A stretch of DNA of 8,132 nt from Methanobacteriota archaeon (GTDB lineage: Archaea; Thermoplasmatota; Thermoplasmata; RBG-16-68-12). The stretch spans positions 1-8,132 of the forward strand of contig VBLZ01000111.1 of assembly GCA_005878515.1 (NCBI GenBank), written 5' to 3'. Position numbers and translations under genes: made by a program. Of this stretch, positions 1-3,957 are shown piece by piece (within the stretch, counting starts at the first letter, position 1; each line of letters starts with the position of its first letter). The notes under the pieces were generated by a model. The model was not told where the DNA came from. It was given only the letters and a program-made list of their open reading frames with translations, and did not search any database.

Positions 1-1442
1 GGACGCACTTCGACCATGAGCGGCATCTGGAGCCCGCCACCCGTCATGATCGCCACGCCAATCGGGAGGCGGGAGATCTCCTCGGCCATCGCGGTCGTCA
101 GCCCCTCGACGCTCGCGATGATCGCCTTCAGGTCGTTCGGGTTCGTGACTTTCAGGATGATTTGCGTGTTGCACTGGCTCAGGACATTCTTGTCGACCTT
201 CGCGGCCCGCTGCGTGATGACGACGAGCCCGAGACCGAACTTGCGACCTTCCGAGGCGAGGGTCCGGAACACCTTCGACGACGCCGCCTGGCCGACCTGA
301 GGACAGAAGTTGTGGGACTCCTCGACGACGAGCATCATCGGCGGGATCCGTCCGACCTTCCGCAGCTCGAACATCGCCGTGGCGAGCCGGTTCACGACGA
401 GCTCCTGGATGTCGGGCGGGACACCTTTCAGGTTGATGATCGTCGTCTTGCTCTTGATCACGAGTTCGTCGATCCGCGTGCCTTCCTTCGCGAAGATCTC
501 GACCTCGCTCAGGTATTCCAGCTCGTCGATCAAGGACGCATTCTGCGGGTCTTCTTCCCTTTCCAAGACGCGGATGATGTCACGGATCGTGTAATCCTTC
601 GTCGCCTGGCGGAGCAGATCGAGGGCCTTTCGGAGGGCGGTGAGGTGCGTCCGGACCTTCGCGGACCCGGTGAGCGAAAGGATGTCCCTCGCATCGAGGT
701 TGCTCAACGTGAACTTGAGCGGGCGGCTTCCGGGATTGATCTTCGTGTCCGGGGAGAACACCTGGATCAGGTCGGCGTAGGCGCGGGGCTCGACGTGGAA
801 GCGACTGGACCCCTCCGCGTGTTTGCCCTTCTCCCGCAACGACGCATATTCGCCATGCGGATCGAGGATCACGCACGTCACGTGATGCTTCATCAACTCC
901 TCGATCAACACGCCGGCGACGTACGACTTGCCGCCTCCGGTCTTCGCCAAGATCGACACATGCTTCTGGACCATCGCGTTGATGTCGAGGTAGACGGGCA
1001 CATTGTGACCCGCCAACAGGCCGACGTAGGCCCCGTGCTTTTTGTCCTCCTCCAGCCCGATGACTTCCTGAATCGTCGGCGTCTCGGCCTTGTACACCGG
1101 TTCGCCCGCGCGAAACGGGGTGCGGGGGACTTGCAGGAGCCCCCGATCGTCGCGATACCCGATCACGCTGACCTGGGCCGAGACCCGCTCCTCGACGTCG
1201 ACGGGATCGCCGTCCCCGAGCAGTTGAGCGCGGTCGAGCGACAAGTCCGTCTTCCGCTCGATCTCGTCGACCCGGCCCAGCACCTGGCCGCAGGTCTCGT
1301 GGGACACTTGGACGAACTCGTGCCGTTCGACGGCCTCCACGACCGAGCAGCGGAAAGACGTCGTGCCTACATCGCCGTAGATGACGCCGACAAATCCGTC
1401 GCCATGGTGGGAAGAGGACTTAGAATGAGCGGAGGAATCCAT
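1..1442 (-). CDS. herA: HerA-type DNA translocase/ATPase (HAS-barrel + DUF87), 3' end beyond window
   Basis: The 480 visible residues match HerA, the hexameric archaeal DNA translocase that works with the NurA nuclease and Mre11-Rad50 to resect DNA ends. An N-terminal HAS-barrel (about residues 16-130) opens with GFVGVIYGDVGTTSF. The RecA-like DUF87 core follows: Walker A AKTGGGKSY at 166-174, ILDPHGEYA at 192-200, Walker B MMLVVEESHNF at 369-379 (Glu-Glu instead of Asp-Glu, which I believe is common in this family), and EGRKFGLGLVVITQR at 398-412, which fits the sensor/arginine-finger region. The C-terminus is off the left edge; full-length HerA is usually about 500-600 residues. The start ATG (1442-1440) is the only one in frame, since a TGA lies 11 codons upstream. 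No Shine-Dalgarno is visible. Whether nurA, mre11 and rad50 follow, as in many archaea, cannot be seen. Identification as a HerA/DUF87 ATPase is firm; orthology to classical HerA rather than another DUF87 paralogue is likely. Confidence 0.92.
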   Translation of the reverse strand, partial: MDSSAHSKSSSHHGDGFVGVIYGDVGTTSFRCSVVEAVERHEFVQVSHETCGQVLGRVDEIERKTDLSLDRAQLLGDGDPVDVEERVSAQVSVIGYRDDRGLLQVPRTPFRAGEPVYKAETPTIQEVIGLEEDKKHGAYVGLLAGHNVPVYLDINAMVQKHVSILAKTGGGKSYVAGVLIEELMKHHVTCVILDPHGEYASLREKGKHAEGSSRFHVEPRAYADLIQVFSPDTKINPGSRPLKFTLSNLDARDILSLTGSAKVRTHLTALRKALDLLRQATKDYTIRDIIRVLEREEDPQNASLIDELEYLSEVEIFAKEGTRIDELVIKSKTTIINLKGVPPDIQELVVNRLATAMFELRKVGRIPPMMLVVEESHNFCPQVGQAASSKVFRTLASEGRKFGLGLVVITQRAAKVDKNVLSQCNTQIILKVTNPNDLKAIIASVEGLTTAMAEEISRLPIGVAIMTGGGLQMPLMVEVR

Positions 1443-1479
1443 CCGTGCATCCCATGCGTTGCGCGATAATCAGCGTCCG

Positions 1480-1491
1480 TTAAATATCTTT
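1480..1491 (-). promoter_or_regulatory. Putative TATA box of herA
   Basis: On the minus strand this reads AAAGATATTTAA, an AT-rich island in GC-rich DNA with adenines on its upstream side, as expected of a BRE/TATA pair. At the usual spacing of about 26 bases, transcription would start near 1458, leaving a leader of about 16 bases before the herA ATG at 1442. The box is nearly symmetric, but no plus-strand gene lies to its right that would need it. Pattern-based only. Confidence 0.4.
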
Positions 1492-1525
1492 GTCCACGGA
1501 AGATAGACCTGCGCCGCGAGCGGAT

Positions 1526-1569
1526 AAAAATCGCGAGTGATATTCTTGAGCGGGGTTTTCAAGCCGCTC
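1526..1569 (-). terminator. Possible hairpin plus T-run downstream of tmk
   Basis: GAGCGG (1548-1553) and CCGCTC (1564-1569) form a perfect 6-bp stem with a 10-base loop. On the minus strand, the sense of tmk, a TTTTT tract follows about 17 bases after the hairpin. A competing 5-bp stem (CTTGA 1545-1549 with TCAAG 1559-1563) overlaps it, so two exclusive folds are possible. The hairpin lies about 165 bases beyond the tmk stop. Archaeal termination depends mainly on U-runs, so the T-tract may matter more than the stem. Weak evidence. Confidence 0.25.
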
Positions 1570-1735
1570 TCCGGGCAATCGGTCTCACCCATGGTTGGCT
1601 CCGGACCGGACGCTTCTCTTCAGGTCGTGTTTGGCAGAGCATTTCTGTTGCAACTCCAACGCGGAGATCTCGAGACCGCCAAAGTGTTCGCGCGGGCATT
1701 CCTTCTGAGGACTGAACTCGATTCCAAGCGCACAC

Positions 1736-2350
1736 TCAGCGCTTCCGCGGCCGCGTGAGACGTTTCTCGATCGCGGAAATCGCGTCGCGACCGACGGCAT
1801 CCGCACCTCGGGTTCCATCGAGGACGACGAAACGACGAGACCGCGCGAGCCGCTCGTAGTTCGCGGCGACTTTTGTGAGGAGCGCGAGGTCTTCGAACGG
1901 AACGAGATTCGGCCGACCTTCGATGCGCTTCCGCGCCAACTCGGCGGGCACCCGCAGAAGAATTGTCAGGTCCGGGCGGAGCATCCACGATTCGCTTGCC
2001 CGCTGCAAGAATCGGATCGGATCGTCCACGAGACCTTCGAGACGCGCCCCTTGATATGCGTACGTCGAATCCGCGTATCGATCACACAGGACCAGCTCCC
2101 GCTTCTCAAGGTGGAACTGGATTTCCTTCAGATGCGCGGCGCGATCGGCGAGGAACAGAAAGGATTCTGCGACGGCGCCGACCCCGCCGTCAAATGCGTG
2201 GCGCACCGCCTCGCCAAGCCACGTCCTTGTGGGCTCGCTCGTCAGATACACGCGGTGTCCTTTCGCTTGGAGGGATTTCGCGACGAGACGACTCACGGTC
2301 GTCTTCCCCGAGCCGTCAATGCCCTCGAAAGTCACGAATCCCGTGAGCAC
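1736..2350 (-). CDS. tmk: Thymidylate kinase (dTMP kinase)
   Basis: This protein phosphorylates dTMP to dTDP with ATP in the cytoplasm, the step that feeds dTTP synthesis. From the GTG at 2350 it is 204 residues, the normal size for the family. The P-loop FEGIDGSGKTT sits near the N-terminus (about residues 8-18). SEPT at 38-41 lies in the nucleotide-binding fold. The DRY motif CDRYADSTYAYQG is at 89-101, and a basic LID segment ARKRIEGR is at 139-146. Having Gly rather than Arg inside the P-loop, with the arginines in the LID, fits the bacterial/archaeal type II enzyme. Start choice is uncertain: a TTG at 2362 would add four residues and a GTG at 2335 would remove five. The GTG at 2350 gives the usual distance to the P-loop, and a weak TTAATG box lies about 29 bases upstream. 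No Shine-Dalgarno is seen. The function is firm. Confidence 0.93.
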   Translation of the reverse strand: MLTGFVTFEGIDGSGKTTVSRLVAKSLQAKGHRVYLTSEPTRTWLGEAVRHAFDGGVGAVAESFLFLADRAAHLKEIQFHLEKRELVLCDRYADSTYAYQGARLEGLVDDPIRFLQRASESWMLRPDLTILLRVPAELARKRIEGRPNLVPFEDLALLTKVAANYERLARSRRFVVLDGTRGADAVGRDAISAIEKRLTRPRKR

Positions 2351-2419
2351 GTGTGACGACAACGAACGCGCGGCACATTAAGCCGCTGTTGTCCCGTCCG
2401 GATTTCGGTCCCGCACAAC

Positions 2420-2429
2420 GTTTTTATAG
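2420..2429 (+). promoter_or_regulatory. TATA box in the divergent tmk / zinc-ribbon spacer
   Basis: GTTTTTATAG is the clearest AT-rich box in the spacer between tmk (minus strand) and the small zinc-ribbon gene (plus strand). Read on the plus strand it places a transcript start near 2451, about 50 bases before the zinc-ribbon ATG at 2504. That start lies downstream of the alternative GTG at 2444, which argues for the ATG. Read on the minus strand (CTATAAAAAC) it could also serve tmk, with a leader of about 50 bases. Its direction is not settled. Confidence 0.45.
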
Positions 2430-2503
2430 AGTCCGGCGGCTCCGTGGCCCGGCGGCCGACGCCTCGGGGGGCGGGGACGATTTCATGGAAGATCCATCCG
2501 GAT

Positions 2504-2650
2504 ATGCGCCGACTTTCCGACGGCGGCGACCGCGAAGGGCGATGTCGGAAGTGTCACGTGCGAATCGTCGTCCTGCCCGATGACCGCCGCCAAGGTTACT
2601 GTTTCGACTGTTACGATTCCCTCGAAATCCATTCGAAGATCGCGGTCTAG
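2504..2650 (+). CDS. Small zinc-ribbon protein (48 aa), function unknown
   Basis: This is a very small protein built around one four-cysteine zinc ribbon: CRKC at residues 14-17 and CFDC at 33-36, separated by 15 residues. The linker HVRIVVLPDDRRQGY has the hydrophobic-then-polar pattern of a beta hairpin. The N-terminus is charged (MRRLSDGGDREGR), and the short tail after the ribbon is YDSLEIHSKIAV. One zinc ion is probably bound; I cannot assign a target, which could be nucleic acid or protein. A GTG at 2444 in the same frame would add 20 residues (68 aa total), but it lies upstream of the transcript start predicted from the TATA box, so I prefer the ATG at 2504. It is the only plus-strand gene here. 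Its TAG stop overlaps the stop of the convergent neighbour. The two evenly spaced CxxC pairs are the main argument that it is real. Confidence 0.68.
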   Translation: MRRLSDGGDREGRCRKCHVRIVVLPDDRRQGYCFDCYDSLEIHSKIAV

Positions 2651-3117
2651 TCGGTCGCCTGTCCCATCAGCTCGCGGCGTCGCTCCTGCCGCTGCCGCTT
2701 CCAGCGCTTCACGTCGGCCTCGATCCACGCGTTCGGTCGACCTTGAGCCCGGAGCAAGTCCACGTTCGGCTTCCACACGATGTCCCAGTACCGAAGGGCC
2801 TGCTCAACCTCGTCCGTGACTTCTTCCGCGGAGGGAGATCGATCCTCGACGGCCTTCGCTCCGACCTCCCACGCCCAGGCCTTGAGGTCCTCCAGGAGGG
2901 TCGACTTCTTCGCGCTTTCCCAGAGAAGGGTCGCGCCCCGGAGGACGTCTTTCTCCTGGTCCCGATCGAAGAGCGCCGTCACCCGTTCGCTCCCGCTCGC
3001 CCAGAACGGACGATCGAGACTGCCGCGCCAGCGGAGGCCGTGCCTTGCGAGGATTCGTTTGAAGGATTCCTTGTTCTTCGAGTAGGTTTCCCCCGGCATG
3101 TCGAAGCGAAAACGCAT
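2647..3117 (-). CDS. Uncharacterised tryptophan-rich protein (156 aa)
   Basis: I do not recognise this protein. It is 156 residues, soluble, with no signal peptide or membrane segment. Nine residues are tryptophan, several times the usual frequency, spread over the length in motifs such as RWRG, PFWASG, LWESA, AWAWEV, YWDIVW and RWKR. Residues 95-108 are acidic (SAEEVTDEVEQ), while the C-terminus is a strongly basic helix (KRWKRQRQERRREL, about 138-151), which might contact nucleic acid or another protein. The third codon positions are strongly GC-rich in this frame, as in the neighbouring genes, which supports coding. The ATG at 3117 lies about 28 bases after a TATA-like box, so the transcript is probably nearly leaderless. 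It is convergent with the zinc-ribbon gene, sharing the stop region. A lineage-restricted conserved hypothetical is the most likely status. Confidence 0.75.
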   Translation of the reverse strand: MRFRFDMPGETYSKNKESFKRILARHGLRWRGSLDRPFWASGSERVTALFDRDQEKDVLRGATLLWESAKKSTLLEDLKAWAWEVGAKAVEDRSPSAEEVTDEVEQALRYWDIVWKPNVDLLRAQGRPNAWIEADVKRWKRQRQERRRELMGQATD

Positions 3118-3140
3118 GTGCCCTCGTGCACGCGCTCGGC

Positions 3141-3149
3141 GTAAATAAC
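3141..3149 (-). promoter_or_regulatory. TATA box of the 156-aa protein gene
   Basis: On the minus strand this reads GTTATTTAC, an AT-rich box in GC-rich flanks. Its centre is about 28 bases before the ATG at 3117, so transcription would begin within a few bases of the start codon. This nearly leaderless arrangement is common in archaea. It also suggests that the gene is transcribed separately from the prsW-like gene upstream. Confidence 0.5.
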
Positions 3150-3171
3150 ATTTCGCGCGGAGGGACCCGGG

Positions 3172-3945
3172 TTATCGAGAGGTGGGCGACCGACGGCTGA
3201 CGAGCTTCAGTCGCACGACGGAGATCGCGACGATCGCGAGACTCACCGCGGCCAGGAACGCGATCGCCGAACCGGCGGCATTATTGGCGCGGGCCGCGTC
3301 ATCGGCCAAGGTTGAGAAAAGATTGAACGCCGCATGCATTGCGACGGCGACGATGTAGAACGGGAAGACCGCCCACGGGCGGCCGGAGAGCCAGGACTTG
3401 GCCAGGCCATATCCCATCACGGCGGTCGAGCTCGCATGGAGAAATGTCGAGGAGAATGACCGGACGGCAACCACGATGAGCGAGCCGGAGGGCCCGACGC
3501 CCGGCACGAGAAGCGCCGCGAGTGCATAGACGAGATTCTCCGTCGCGGAGAACCCCAGGCCCGCGGCGGCGCCATAGACGAGCCCGTCGGTCCTCGACTG
3601 TGTCTGCGGACGGCCCGCGGTCGCTCCCACCCCTTTCGCGGCCTCTTCCACGATTGGCGCGACGACGAGCGCCCCGATCGCGGTGCTCGGGTCCTGGAAG
3701 CGCCGCGCGAAGAAATCGTTCAGGGACTGGCTTGAGCTGAGGACGAGGATGAACAAGATACTCAGGATGATCGCGATGATCACGCTGAACACGGCGCCCC
3801 ATGCAAACGTCTTCAGCACGGTCGGCCAGGGCTCCCGGCCGTACCGGGGGGAGTTCCGGATCCAGATCAGATAGAGGAGCGGCAACGCGAACGCCGCGAT
3901 GAACAGGATGAGCAGAAAGTACGGGGAACTCGCGAGGTCCGCCAT
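3172..3945 (-). CDS. PrsW-family glutamic intramembrane protease (M82)
   Basis: This is a polytopic membrane protein of 257 residues. Its motifs fit the PrsW family of intramembrane glutamic proteases, related to the CAAX-protease (ABI) superfamily: VEEAAKG at 99-105 with the paired glutamates 100/101, GFSATENLVY at 131-140 with Glu136, FLHASSTAVMGYG at 168-180 with His170, and MHAAFNLF at 203-210 with His204. These are the positions expected for catalysis. Hydrophobic segments lie at about 8-29, 44-70, 88-98, 121-146, 155-180, 190-212 and 224-246, consistent with seven or eight helices. In Bacillus, PrsW cleaves the anti-sigma factor RsiW; archaea lack that sigma system, so the substrate here is unknown. 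The ATG at 3945 is 12 bases after the ppdK stop and has the Shine-Dalgarno GAGGA at 5-base spacing, pointing to co-transcription with ppdK. Family membership is strong; biological role is not known. Confidence 0.85.
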   Translation of the reverse strand: MADLASSPYFLLILFIAAFALPLLYLIWIRNSPRYGREPWPTVLKTFAWGAVFSVIIAIILSILFILVLSSSQSLNDFFARRFQDPSTAIGALVVAPIVEEAAKGVGATAGRPQTQSRTDGLVYGAAAGLGFSATENLVYALAALLVPGVGPSGSLIVVAVRSFSSTFLHASSTAVMGYGLAKSWLSGRPWAVFPFYIVAVAMHAAFNLFSTLADDAARANNAAGSAIAFLAAVSLAIVAISVVRLKLVSRRSPTSR

Positions 3946-3950
3946 GCGCG

Positions 3951-3955
3951 TCCTC
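3951..3955 (-). promoter_or_regulatory. Shine-Dalgarno of the prsW-like gene
   Basis: GAGGA on the minus strand is separated by five bases from the ATG at 3945 and lies between the ppdK stop (3958-3960) and that ATG. It supports this start and translation from a shared ppdK transcript. Confidence 0.6.
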
Positions 3956-3957
3956 GA

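Larger units (their letters stand above)
1443..1735. other. Noncoding interval between tmk and herA
   Basis: This stretch of about 290 bases separates the end of tmk from the start of herA, both on the minus strand. It is less GC-rich than its surroundings. It holds the putative herA promoter, a 6-bp hairpin at 1548-1569 and a run of five T on the minus strand at 1530-1526. Open frames exist on both strands, but none has a convincing start and none is a protein I recognise. I found no tRNA: a loop resembling a serine anticodon loop at the hairpin lacks the right stem geometry. It may act as the 3' untranslated region of tmk plus the herA promoter. Confidence 0.5.

Noticed and set aside
162..1469. 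Long plus-strand frame of 435 codons opposite herA
   Set aside because: It mirrors the minus-strand herA frame, which carries intact Walker A and B motifs. The plus-strand translation is rich in Arg, Asp, His and Leu with no recognisable motif, as expected of the complement of a GC-rich gene.
1545..1569. Serine-tRNA-like anticodon loop (CTTGAAA on the minus strand)
   Set aside because: The flanking bases do not give a 5-bp stem around a 7-base loop, and no T-arm, D-arm or acceptor stem could be found.
1537..1758. Plus-strand 73-codon frame in the tmk-herA spacer
   Set aside because: It overlaps the tmk 3' end on the opposite strand, has no ribosome-binding site or promoter, and its product resembles no family I know.
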